Shown: in pieces, positions 8,903-17,391 of the stretch | Numbering within the stretch: the stretch's first letter is position 1 | Layout of the letters: each line of letters opens with the position of its first letter | NCBI GenBank assembly: GCA_002433055.1 | Contig: DJHJ01000033.1 | Coordinates: 58,613-122,612, forward strand | DNA: 64,000 bases | Source: Acidobacteriia bacterium UBA6623 | GTDB taxonomy: Bacteria > Acidobacteriota > Terriglobia > Bryobacterales > UBA6623 | Direction of reading: 5' to 3' | The notes under the pieces: generated by a model | The model's input: the letters and a program-made list of their open reading frames with translations, nothing else | What the model was told of the DNA's origin: nothing | The model's database searches: none | Translations under genes and position numbers: made by a program

Positions 8903-9283
8903 TTAGTCTTCATCGAGAAAGCGGTTCGGACTAACAAAGAATGAGATTGCTAAAGCCCCCTTGGGAGAATGTGCAATGTGTCTGCTGCCTGCTGGCCTCC
9001 AGACGTAATTGCCTGCTGTAACCTCACCTTCCTCATCGGCCAGGCTACCTTCTAGTACGAAAGTTTGCTCTATGCCGGTATGTTCATGAAGCGGCAACTG
9101 AGCACTAGGGTCCATTTTGAAAAGCATGGTGGCTAGACCTGTTTCATCGTCTTCCATCAAAGTTTTGACTTCAACACCTGGAAATCTTGAAGGAACCCAC
9201 GGGAGATAGTCAACTTCAACATATCGTGAAGCCAGTTCGGTTAGGTCACCGTGATTTTTTGCATGGGGTGTCCGCGTGGTCAT
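8903..9283 (-). CDS. ChrR-type cupin domain protein
   Basis: A 126-residue protein with one cupin barrel. The metal-binding motif is LPLHEHTGIEQTFVLEG, and the second motif is GNYVWRPAGSRHIAHSP. This is the pattern of the cupin half of ChrR anti-sigma factors and of stand-alone ChrR-like cupins. Ligands for a metal are present: two His and a Glu in motif 1 and a His in motif 2. The zinc-binding anti-sigma half is absent and no ECF sigma gene is near, so it is unlikely to act as a classical ChrR. It could be a small dioxygenase or a sensor; its function is unknown. Confidence 0.8.
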   Translation of the reverse strand: MTTRTPHAKNHGDLTELASRYVEVDYLPWVPSRFPGVEVKTLMEDDETGLATMLFKMDPSAQLPLHEHTGIEQTFVLEGSLADEEGEVTAGNYVWRPAGSRHIAHSPKGALAISFFVSPNRFLDED

Positions 9284-9393
9284 TAAAATTCAAGCATGAA
9301 ACAAGCTCGGAGGAATTATAACAGGATGAAGCCCTTCGAAACACAATAAATAATGATCTCCCGCTTGGAACCCTGATTCATTTGGCACGACAT

Positions 9394-9409
9394 TCAACAG
9401 ATCTGTTGA
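9394..9409. promoter_or_regulatory. 16-base perfect palindrome upstream of the tctCBA operon
   Basis: TCAACAGATCTGTTGA is perfectly self-complementary and ends 21 bases before the tctC start codon. Its size and position fit an operator for a dimeric repressor (GntR, LysR or TetR type). A transcript terminator is unlikely because no T-run follows. No regulator gene adjoins the operon. Confidence 0.45.
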
Positions 9410-9430
9410 GAGAAGCCTACTAATTGATCT

Positions 9431-10402
9431 ATGCTGTCGGGAATGCTTCGATGTTCAGCTTCGCTTGCAGTAGTAGTTGGTATCTCGTTTTCTGGCTGTA
9501 GTTCTACATCCGGTCCGTTCCCTTCAAAAGAACTGAAATTGATAGTACAGGCTTCTCCTGGAGGGCTCTCTGACTCGGTTTCCCGCATCATGGCGAGTTT
9601 GAGTGAACCTGACCTTGGTGTTCCCGTGGTTTGCGAGAACAAACCCGGTGCTAGCGGTGCTTTGGCCTACTCGTACGTTGTTAGGAGGCCGCCCGACGGA
9701 TACACCATCGGGCATGCAGCGGTTGAAATTGCAATGGTTCGCGCGCTAGGTTACGCCGATATTGGCCCTGAAGACGTGGATTTAATTTGCCTGGTGTCAA
9801 AGTCTCCGCCCGTGCTTGTTGTTAGAGCGGATTCACCCTGGAAAAACTTTTCGGACTTTGTTGATGCAGCGAGGAAAGAGCCTAATAGTCTCATTATGGC
9901 CAACTCGGGAACTGGTTCTATCTGGCATTTCAACACGTTGTTGATGGAACAGTATGCTGACCTGCGAGTAACACACGTTCCGTACAACGGCTCCTCAGGG
10001 TCACTGGCTTCATTACTAGGAGGTCACGTCGATGCCGTCATAGCCGGAGCGGGAGAAGCTGTTGCAAACGTCGCAGCAGGCAGGCTGCGAGCACTCGCGA
10101 TTCTGCCCCCGAGCCGCTCACAGATTTATCCTGAAACTCCTACAACTCATGAGTTGAAATACCCTTTTGGAGTACCAGCCTGGAGTGGGTTTTTCGCGCC
10201 AAAGGGATTACCTCAGGATGTCCTTGTTCGCCTAGAAGCTGCATTTCGAAAGGCTTTCGAAACCGAGGAATGGCGTAAACTTTGCCATGAGAGAGGCATG
10301 GAAGCAGAATTTCTCAACAGTGAAGATTTTCAGAAATTTGCTCTCGATCAGGGGATTTTTTTTGGAGCCGAAATACCAAAGCTATTGACAATGAAACGCT
10401 GA
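9431..10402 (+). CDS. tctC: TctC/Bug-family periplasmic carboxylate-binding lipoprotein
   Basis: A 323-residue solute-binding protein of the tripartite tricarboxylate transporter (TTT) family. The N-terminus is hydrophobic and ends in FSGC (Cys23), so it is probably a lipoprotein. Family blocks seen are VQASPGGLSDSVSR, ENKPGASGALAYSYV, PDGYTIGHA, HVPYNGSSGSLASLLGGHVDAV and a late WSGFFAPKGLP. It should bind a dicarboxylate, tricarboxylate or similar anion and deliver it to TctAB. The next gene starts 38 bases downstream. An internal ATG at 9443 is an alternative start. Confidence 0.9.
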   Translation: MLSGMLRCSASLAVVVGISFSGCSSTSGPFPSKELKLIVQASPGGLSDSVSRIMASLSEPDLGVPVVCENKPGASGALAYSYVVRRPPDGYTIGHAAVEIAMVRALGYADIGPEDVDLICLVSKSPPVLVVRADSPWKNFSDFVDAARKEPNSLIMANSGTGSIWHFNTLLMEQYADLRVTHVPYNGSSGSLASLLGGHVDAVIAGAGEAVANVAAGRLRALAILPPSRSQIYPETPTTHELKYPFGVPAWSGFFAPKGLPQDVLVRLEAAFRKAFETEEWRKLCHERGMEAEFLNSEDFQKFALDQGIFFGAEIPKLLTMKR

Positions 10403-10439
10403 CTTCGGATCATCTCAACTCCTTAAGGTTCTTAATTCA

Positions 10440-10856
10440 ATGCACCGTACCACTACAGCAGTCGCACTATTTTTCATTTTCCTGGGGGGGTATTTGATTG
10501 TCACCGCCATGCAATTGCAGACAAGTTCAGGGTCACTACCGGGAGCCGGTTTTTTTCCCCAGGTGATCGGTGCGCTGATGATCTTATTGGCAACCACACT
10601 ACTGTGGAAGGGAATAGGCAGTGAAGAAAGCGAATTCCAGCTCGAAAACGGTGGAGCCGTTACAGGTGTGATTTTGCTAGTCCTCGGCTATTTACTATTT
10701 TGGGATATGGCTCTATTTGCTCTTAGGACTGCGGTTTTTTTATTACTTTTTCTTAGATTTCTAGGGCAAAGTTGGAAGGCCTCAGCAGCTGTTACAGTAT
10801 TTCTGACCACAACTATTGTGGTCGCGTTTCAAGTCGGCCTCCGAGTGTCTCTTTAG
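10440..10856 (+). CDS. tctB: TctB-like small membrane subunit of TTT transporter
   Basis: A 138-residue protein with about four predicted membrane helices (roughly residues 5-22, 38-56, 77-98 and 110-130). It has the typical TctB PGAGFFPQVIGALMILL segment after helix 1. It lies between tctC and tctA, the usual operon order. TctB is poorly conserved in sequence but always accompanies TctA and is needed for transport. The call rests on that segment, the topology and the position. Confidence 0.85.
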   Translation: MHRTTTAVALFFIFLGGYLIVTAMQLQTSSGSLPGAGFFPQVIGALMILLATTLLWKGIGSEESEFQLENGGAVTGVILLVLGYLLFWDMALFALRTAVFLLLFLRFLGQSWKASAAVTVFLTTTIVVAFQVGLRVSL

Positions 10857-10911
10857 TGAAAATTCAGAAATGATGTTGGAGCAATCTAACCTGAGAAGGG
10901 AAAACAACTAG

Positions 10912-12384
10912 GTGAGCACAGAAATTATTGATGGACTCCTGGCCGTTTTACAGTGGAAAGTGCTGGGTTTCCTAAGCGTCGGGGTTGTGTTAGGTGCGAT
11001 CTTCGGGGCACTCCCCGGGTTAACGGCAACAATGGGTGTCGCCATACTCACACCTCTAACCTTTTGGCTCTCGGCAGAAGAGGGCCTGGCAATGTTACTG
11101 GGCATCTATGGAGGAGCAATTCCAGGAGGAGGCATTCCGGCAATCCTAATCAATGTCCCAGGTACACCCGCTTCTATTGCCACATCTTGGGACGGGTATG
11201 CTCTGTCGCGCCAGGGGAAAGCTGGTCTCGCACTTGGCATTAACGCAATACTTTCGACTATCGGACAACTGACTAGCATCTTCTTTCTTGCTGTCGCTGC
11301 ATTCCCTATTGCATCTTTTGCACTCCGCTTTGGGCCAGCAGAGTACTTTGGTTTGGCACTTTTTGGCATCAGCCTGATGGCGGGCGTCTCGGGAAAACGA
11401 GTGATACAGGGCATGCTAGCTGGCATGTTGGGATTATCTTTGGCAATGGTTGGACTGGATCCAATGACTGCTTACCCGCGCTACACCTTTGGTCAAGCGG
11501 AGTTTCTCGATGGCATTTCTTTTGTGCCTGTCATGATTGGTTTGTTTGGCCTTGCCGAAGTATTGACCCAAATCTCGGAGCGGAACAAGACTACTGACAC
11601 ACCACCTGCAGCCCTGGGCCGAATCTTGCCACGCCTCACCGAATGGAAAAAAATGATCGTTGGAGCAGCGGCCGGTGCGGGACTAGGCACTTTGGTCGGA
11701 GCTGTCCCAGCAGCAGGCGGTGATATCGGATCAGTCATATCGTGGGAGCAAGCTAGACGAATCTCTCGCGAGAAGGAAAAATTCGGGAAGGGTTCGATCG
11801 AGGGCTTAGCTGCAAGTTGTGCATCCTGCAACTCAGCTATTGGTGGGGCAATGACCACAATGCTAACTCTGGGAATTCCCGGTGATGCTGTCTCGGCTGT
11901 GCTCATTGGAGCACTGATGATCCACGGAATTCAGCCGGGACCCCTGCTCTTCCGTGATAAAGCATCATTTGTCTTCAGTTTGGTTTTTTTGATGGCTTTT
12001 GCAGCAATACTGATCATGGCAATTGGGTTGCTAGGAGCCCGTCCGCTAGCTCGGGCTCTGAGACTGCCAAATGCTTGGTTATGGGCTGGCATAGTACTGT
12101 TCGGAACAGTTGGCTCTTATGCACTTAATAATGCCATTGTCGACGTGTGGGCCATGTTCGTAGCCGGCATTGTCGGATTTCTTTTCCGCAAAGCAAACAT
12201 CCCCCTCGGCCCGTTGGTGTTGGGGTTGATCCTGGGGCCTATGATGGAATCAAACTTACGACGAGCACTCATCCTTAGCAGAGGTGACTGGACTGGCACC
12301 TTGACACAGCCAATAGTGTTGTTCTTTCTAGTAGCGACAGCACTGTCCCTACTAGTACCATTGATCAAAAGACGCAAAACATAA
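10912..12384 (+). CDS. tctA: TctA-family large permease of TTT transporter
   Basis: A 490-residue polytopic membrane protein with the TctA signature GALPGLTATMGVAILTPLTF near the start and the second PAAGGDIGS block near residue 265. Also seen are GIYGGAIPGGGIPAILINVPGTPAS and LTLGIPGDAVSAVLIGAL. It should be the ion-coupled channel taking substrate from TctC. The start is GTG at 10912, 55 bases after tctB. It converges with the flavoprotein gene at 12437. Confidence 0.93.
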   Translation: MSTEIIDGLLAVLQWKVLGFLSVGVVLGAIFGALPGLTATMGVAILTPLTFWLSAEEGLAMLLGIYGGAIPGGGIPAILINVPGTPASIATSWDGYALSRQGKAGLALGINAILSTIGQLTSIFFLAVAAFPIASFALRFGPAEYFGLALFGISLMAGVSGKRVIQGMLAGMLGLSLAMVGLDPMTAYPRYTFGQAEFLDGISFVPVMIGLFGLAEVLTQISERNKTTDTPPAALGRILPRLTEWKKMIVGAAAGAGLGTLVGAVPAAGGDIGSVISWEQARRISREKEKFGKGSIEGLAASCASCNSAIGGAMTTMLTLGIPGDAVSAVLIGALMIHGIQPGPLLFRDKASFVFSLVFLMAFAAILIMAIGLLGARPLARALRLPNAWLWAGIVLFGTVGSYALNNAIVDVWAMFVAGIVGFLFRKANIPLGPLVLGLILGPMMESNLRRALILSRGDWTGTLTQPIVLFFLVATALSLLVPLIKRRKT

Positions 12385-12436
12385 GATCACCACTACAGGT
12401 CAGGATCCATTCAAAATGAGTGTAAAAACTTGACTA

Positions 12437-13843
12437 CTACTGCACTAGCCGAAAAGCGATTTGTAGAATTTTCTTGACCAACTTGGTGATTTTTCGATCA
12501 TACTCCCAGATCGCTAACCAGCGATTGACCCGGCCGGCAACAGGATAAGAATAAGTCTTTTCCAAAAACTTCCACAAAGGAACCTTGTTCTGCATAGCAA
12601 GGACAAGCTCTTGGATCAACTCACCCGCATTTGGAGCGACCATCGTTCCACCAAGAATACGTCCCTTTTTCAAAAAAACTGTCAGTTTCGATTCAGGATA
12701 ACGCTCGATCGTGGCACGGTTGACATCTTCAAAACCCTGCACAACTTTTCGATATCTAATACCTCGATTTTTAAGTTCTTTCTCAGACAGTCCAAATGTC
12801 GCCACTTCGGGATCAGTAAAAGTGACCCAGCTCAAACAGTCGTAATTTATCTTCCTTTTGAATGGCGAGAACAAGTTGTGGAGAATCACCGAGCTTTGCA
12901 ACTCAGCCACATGAGTCAGAAACACTTGCCCCACCGCATCACCGCAGACATAAATACGTTTATTGGTAGTGCGCAAGCAAGAATCAACCTTGATAAACTC
13001 ACCATTTACTTCAACTCCGGCCTTCTCAAGATCGAGCGAATCATGGAGTAATTTTTTACCAGTTGCGATTAAAACATTGTCAAAATACTCTTCGCCAGTA
13101 CCGGTAGATGTTTTGACCTCTGCCGTATTAGGTGACAGGAAGCGCGTCAATTCCGCATTAAACAAAAAATGGACGCCCTCGTCACTAAGATGGCGACCTA
13201 GCAACTCACTGGATTCTAGTGGGTCGCGCAACAACAACCGGGAAGACTTTTCGAGTACTGTTACCTTCGAACCCAATCGCACGAATGCCTGTGCCATCTC
13301 GACACCGACCGCACCAGCTCCAACAATCAAAATCTTCCCGGGCATCACATTAAGGCTCCATATGTTTTCGTAAGTCAGATACGGCACATGTTCGATGCCG
13401 GAGATATGTGGGATGCTCGGAATGGAACCTGTTGCAATAACAATCCTACGAGCAAAATAAACCTGTTCACCGACCTGCACACTATCGCTCGATACGAATC
13501 GAGCGCTACCAAACGCAAATTCGAGGCCAAGCTGACCTAAAAATTCCGGTGTTTCGTGCGACCTAATTTCTGACTGGATGTTGCGTATGGCCTCCATAAT
13601 CTTCGCAAAGGTCATCACTCCCGTTGTGTCAACTCCAAATTGTGTTAGCTTCGCCGCATCATGCTTCAACTTGGCAATATGGAGCAGAGATTTACTCGGA
13701 ATACAACCAGTAATGAGACACTCACCACCAAAAAAACCTGGCTTCTTGTCGATGAGTAGCGTTTTCAACCCGAGCTTCGCACAAGGGACGGCAACATTAA
13801 GTCCACCTGCACCCGCACCGATGACGATCACGTCGTAGCTCAT
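12437..13843 (-). CDS. FAD-dependent pyridine nucleotide-disulfide oxidoreductase, atypical C-terminus
   Basis: A 468-residue relative of mercuric reductase and dihydrolipoamide dehydrogenase. The FAD-binding motif is DVIVIGAGAGGLN. The redox disulfide is in GGECLITGCIPSK (the usual CxxxxC). The NAD(P)-binding motif is ILIVGAGAVGVEMAQ, and the second FAD motif is RIYVCGDAVG. The C-terminal dimer domain lacks the normal His-Pro-Thr-x2-Glu dyad: the segment reads KTYSYPVAGRVNRW. The protein then ends in a basic amphipathic tail, KLVKKILQIAFRLVQ, that may lie on the membrane. A classical lipoamide dehydrogenase is therefore unlikely. Its electron acceptor is unknown. Confidence 0.85.
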   Translation of the reverse strand: MSYDVIVIGAGAGGLNVAVPCAKLGLKTLLIDKKPGFFGGECLITGCIPSKSLLHIAKLKHDAAKLTQFGVDTTGVMTFAKIMEAIRNIQSEIRSHETPEFLGQLGLEFAFGSARFVSSDSVQVGEQVYFARRIVIATGSIPSIPHISGIEHVPYLTYENIWSLNVMPGKILIVGAGAVGVEMAQAFVRLGSKVTVLEKSSRLLLRDPLESSELLGRHLSDEGVHFLFNAELTRFLSPNTAEVKTSTGTGEEYFDNVLIATGKKLLHDSLDLEKAGVEVNGEFIKVDSCLRTTNKRIYVCGDAVGQVFLTHVAELQSSVILHNLFSPFKRKINYDCLSWVTFTDPEVATFGLSEKELKNRGIRYRKVVQGFEDVNRATIERYPESKLTVFLKKGRILGGTMVAPNAGELIQELVLAMQNKVPLWKFLEKTYSYPVAGRVNRWLAIWEYDRKITKLVKKILQIAFRLVQ

Positions 13844-13989
13844 GTCGGTTCTCTCTCATTTTTTCTAGTAATTAGTCGAGCCATACACAGTCGACCACCC
13901 AACACTAAAGTAAAATCATGCCCTCGTTGGTGCTGAGTTGTCAGCAATCTCATCAAACAAATCATACCTCTGGCCGCAGCGCGCTCCAA

Positions 13990-15384
13990 TCATACAAGTG
14001 CACGCCACAGGGTAGCGACAAGGAATGTCACCACAAAAGCAAATATCAATGGCATCAGTGCACCTATGGTGGTCCACCTAGCACTGCGTGTTTCGCGCCA
14101 AATCGTGAGAATCGTTGTTGCACAGGGGTTGTGGAGAACAGAAAATAGCATTAAGTTGACGGCGGTCAACAAGGTCCATCCTTGCTGGTCGACCAACAGA
14201 GCACGAATCTCATCAAAAGATGTCAGCTCTGTCATCAAGTCGGCACCTAGATACACCATCATCAACGTAGGTACAACGATTTCATTCGCCGGAATTGCGA
14301 TCACATAGGCAAGTAGTATTACTCCGTCTAAACCAATTGCATAGCCTAGAGGATCAAGAAATGACGCCACATGCTGTGCCAAACTCGTACCACCAGCCTC
14401 AATATTCGCAAGAATCCAAATAACTGCACCTGCAGGAATTGCGGTCATGACGGCTCTACCTAATACGAAGATCGTACGGTCAATCAACGACGTGTAGAGA
14501 ATTCGCAATATACTGGGGCGCCGATACGGTGGAAGCTCCAAGGTGAATGCAGAAGCCTCTCCCTGCAGCATGGTCTGCGCCAACATCCAAGAAGACAGTA
14601 ATGTGAATACTACACCGATCAAGACTACGCCTACAACAGCTCCAGCAGCAGCTATCGACGCAAAGACCGGTGGAAAATCCACTGCTACAAAAATGGTTGC
14701 CAGCATTATCAGAGTCGGGAAACGGCCATTACAGGGCACAAAGTTATTCGTCAGAATTGCAATCAGTCGTTCTCGAGGCGAATCGATGACTCGTGTAGCA
14801 ATAATGCCTGCGGCATTACAACCAAAGCCCATAGCCATCGAAAGTGCTTGTTTACCATGTGCGCCAGCTTTACGAAACAGCCAGTCCATATTGAAAGCTA
14901 CACGTGGAAGATACCCGAGATCTTCAAGAATTGTAAACATCGGGAAAAAGATCGCCATCGGCGGAAGCATGACGCTTACTACCCAAGCTAGTCCACGGAA
15001 AACTCCATGCCATAAAAAGCCGGTAATCCAATCAGGAACCCCCCAAGATTCAAACAGTAATGCTGCCTGGTGTTCGAGTGAAAAAAGAGCACTAGCAATC
15101 ATAGCTGAAGGGTAATTTGCGCCAAGAATTGTCACCCAGAAAATAGCAGCCAAGATCAGGATCATCATTGGCAACCCGAAAACTGGTGATGTCACAATTC
15201 GATCAATACGTTGGTCTAAGTCCCACTTGTTGCTACTATCGCGACGCACTGCGCGCTCTGCTATACGTTGCGCTTCCCCGTACAAAGAAGAAACCACTTG
15301 ATCACGAAAATCACCGTCCAGTGCACGACGCAGCTGGTCGCTGCGGTCGAGAATATTCTGTGGAGTAGATAACGACTTACTCAT
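13990..15384 (-). CDS. feoB: FeoB membrane (channel) half as a separate protein
   Basis: A 464-residue polytopic protein matching the two Gate domains and core domain of FeoB, the ferrous iron transporter. Seen are FTILEDLGYLPRVAF, then AMGFGCNAAGIIATRVIDSPRERL, the cysteine-containing FVPCNGRFPTL, and near the end SVLHNPCATTILTIWRET. No G domain is present; it is encoded by the upstream gene, whose stop overlaps this start as ATGA. Together the two make 742 residues, the size of a normal one-piece FeoB. The split is clean rather than a frameshift, because each half has its own proper start. Confidence 0.88.
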   Translation of the reverse strand: MSKSLSTPQNILDRSDQLRRALDGDFRDQVVSSLYGEAQRIAERAVRRDSSNKWDLDQRIDRIVTSPVFGLPMMILILAAIFWVTILGANYPSAMIASALFSLEHQAALLFESWGVPDWITGFLWHGVFRGLAWVVSVMLPPMAIFFPMFTILEDLGYLPRVAFNMDWLFRKAGAHGKQALSMAMGFGCNAAGIIATRVIDSPRERLIAILTNNFVPCNGRFPTLIMLATIFVAVDFPPVFASIAAAGAVVGVVLIGVVFTLLSSWMLAQTMLQGEASAFTLELPPYRRPSILRILYTSLIDRTIFVLGRAVMTAIPAGAVIWILANIEAGGTSLAQHVASFLDPLGYAIGLDGVILLAYVIAIPANEIVVPTLMMVYLGADLMTELTSFDEIRALLVDQQGWTLLTAVNLMLFSVLHNPCATTILTIWRETRSARWTTIGALMPLIFAFVVTFLVATLWRALV

Positions 15385-16217
15385 TGAGATCCGTGAATTG
15401 AAATAGCTCTACTGAATCGCTCATCAGTCGTAGTTTGGGCAGCTTCAATCGTCGCCAACTCCCCCGACAACAGTGCTTGGCGAACCTTGTGATCACCATC
15501 GAGAAGACGAAACGCAACCCACCGCGCATTAGGTAAACCCGGAGCGAAGGCGTCGATCATCGGAATCAATTCGTCAAGTGCTTTTTGCACTTCATGAGGT
15601 GGCTGAGCACGCTTCGCTTTGGTCTCTATCTCACCACTGATAACACCAGCAGCCGTGCGAGCTAATTCATGCAGGCCTTCCTTCGTTCGGGCAACAGTGG
15701 GAATCGCTGGCACCCCGAGATCTCTGGACAGAGCACGAGTGTCAACTTCGAGACCTTTCCGGCCAGCTTCATCCATTAAGTTGACGCAAACAACCACCTT
15801 TTCGGTGATTTCAAGTACCTGTAGAACGAGATTCAAATTTCGTTCAAGTGCTGTGGCATCAACTACAACGATCGTGCAATCGGGCCTCCCAAAGAGCAAA
15901 AAATTGCGGGCAATCTCTTCATCCTGAGAAGCCGACAGCAGGGAGTAAGTTCCTGGCAGGTCGACTAATTTATAATTCTTCCCTTGAAGCTGGTAGCCGC
16001 CTTCTGCGCGGGTGACAGTCTTGCCAGTCCAATTACCCACATGCTGTTTTAGTCCAGTTAAAGCATTAAAGACAGAAGACTTTCCAGTATTGGGATTTCC
16101 GGCAAGAGCCACCAAGTAATCATAGTGACCGATTGATACACCCATTTGGGCGAGATGGGCATGAACCGAACAGCTCGTACAGTTACGATCGCTTTGAGAA
16201 CTCGGCATCTGACTCAT
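15381..16217 (-). CDS. feoB: FeoB GTPase half as a separate protein
   Basis: A 278-residue FeoB-type G protein: G1 GNPNTGKSS (40-48), G2 Thr in NWTGKTVT, G3 DLPG (86-89), G4 NLMD (146-149), and the G5 region near residue 163. After the GTPase comes a helical GDI-like region with RWVAFRLLDGD, as in FeoB. The first 20 residues contain a CTSC motif (Cys13, Cys16) plus His19 and His21, which might bind iron or a cluster. It would gate iron entry through the separate channel protein. Both ends show ATGA overlaps with neighbours. Confidence 0.9.
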   Translation of the reverse strand: MSQMPSSQSDRNCTSCSVHAHLAQMGVSIGHYDYLVALAGNPNTGKSSVFNALTGLKQHVGNWTGKTVTRAEGGYQLQGKNYKLVDLPGTYSLLSASQDEEIARNFLLFGRPDCTIVVVDATALERNLNLVLQVLEITEKVVVCVNLMDEAGRKGLEVDTRALSRDLGVPAIPTVARTKEGLHELARTAAGVISGEIETKAKRAQPPHEVQKALDELIPMIDAFAPGLPNARWVAFRLLDGDHKVRQALLSGELATIEAAQTTTDERFSRAISIHGSQ

Positions 16218-17332
16218 GCTTCACTTATTCCTTGAGCTGCATTCTCCGCTGTACGCTTAATCTCCTCGGGATTCGTGTAACAGTCACTGGCAGAAAGATC
16301 CTTTGTTGTAGTCTTTTCTCCAATCGAGCGTACCCAGATCTGGTCTCCTTGATCCTTACGCAATGCAATCACAGTACCCCGCAAACGGAAGGCCCGAGGA
16401 TCACCAAAAGGGTTATCGAGAGATGCTTCTATGCGTGTACCGGGTGTAATACCCAGATCGAGCAATCGACGACGTGAAAACCCTCGACACATCGAACCCA
16501 ATTCGACAACCTCAGCAGCTTCACCCTTCGCAAGTTCGGACAAGCTCCGTAAACCCACAGGTCGTTCCGTGTTCACCGGCTCAGCCGCAACCTGAATATT
16601 GGCCGCTACAACAGGCACCAGACGGTGCTCCTGCACACCATCGTCTATCACAAGGCACTCGGGTGTGTTTTCAATCACACGGACACTCTTACCTGGCCTT
16701 AGCCCTGTTGAGAGAATTTGGTGAAAAATAACATCTGGCTCATCCTCTATATGGGTCACCCACGCAATATCAGCAACCGGCCAATCAGTGAGAGGAACAG
16801 CATTATCTTTCTCTAATGAGCCGTCGGCGCGTGGTATTGGATCCCCATGAGGGTCACGCTCTGGGTGGCCAAGATGAGCATCAAGTGCATCGATCCTCTC
16901 GCTGCTCAATTGATGCTCAGCTTTCTCGGCAGCACGATGTAATCGCTCCATAGGCACCCCTGCGTCATCGGCTAAATACCGTTCCCACAGTCTGTGCGCT
17001 CTAACCACATGTAGAGCAAGCCGCTGACCTTCGGCAGTCAACTTCAAGGCCCCTCCAGTTGAATGTATTAAATCTCGTTCTTCCATATCTGCAACCAATG
17101 AGAGCGCACTGCTTTGTACTAATCCGAGAGCTCCCCCTATGGATTCCGGAGTCGCATCTTGCCTGCGTTGCTCCCAAGCTAGGATGTGTTTAAGGGCATC
17201 TTCAAAACGCTCCCGCCGTCGTAACTCCCTCCAACGGCTAATGGCCACAAAGAGCCCCGTTTTCGGCCAGAACAAAAGAGCAACTACCGCGAGTGCTATT
17301 AGAAATAACCAACTGGTCCAGCTATTTTCCAT
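16214..17332 (-). CDS. Membrane-anchored DtxR-like protein fused to FeoA domain
   Basis: A 372-residue fusion. Residues 7-30 form one hydrophobic helix. Residues 45-105 resemble a winged helix. Residues 108-143 match the DtxR dimerisation/metal region (HVVRAHRLWERYL, then RAAEKAEHQLS). DPHGDPIPRADG at 160-171 is a DtxR-family hallmark. Residues 190-250 look like an SH3/FeoA-like fold, and 262-336 is a clear FeoA domain (LLDLGITPGTRI, then GDPRAFRLRGTVIALR). The frame opens with TTG at 17350, but the ATG at 17332 has a GGAG ribosome site. FeoA domains normally contact FeoB, and this gene overlaps the FeoB G-protein gene. Whether the winged helix still binds DNA is not known. Confidence 0.82.
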   Translation of the reverse strand: MENSWTSWLFLIALAVVALLFWPKTGLFVAISRWRELRRRERFEDALKHILAWEQRRQDATPESIGGALGLVQSSALSLVADMEERDLIHSTGGALKLTAEGQRLALHVVRAHRLWERYLADDAGVPMERLHRAAEKAEHQLSSERIDALDAHLGHPERDPHGDPIPRADGSLEKDNAVPLTDWPVADIAWVTHIEDEPDVIFHQILSTGLRPGKSVRVIENTPECLVIDDGVQEHRLVPVVAANIQVAAEPVNTERPVGLRSLSELAKGEAAEVVELGSMCRGFSRRRLLDLGITPGTRIEASLDNPFGDPRAFRLRGTVIALRKDQGDQIWVRSIGEKTTTKDLSASDCYTNPEEIKRTAENAAQGISEA

Positions 17333-17391
17333 GACCGCTCCACTAAACAATCCGTTCGATAACTTCTAGTATCTGGGTTGTTTTCGTTATG

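Noticed and set aside
9381..9400. Sigma-54-like TGGCACG upstream of tctC
   Set aside because: The -24 element matches, but the GC of the -12 element is absent at the required ten-base distance (AA instead).
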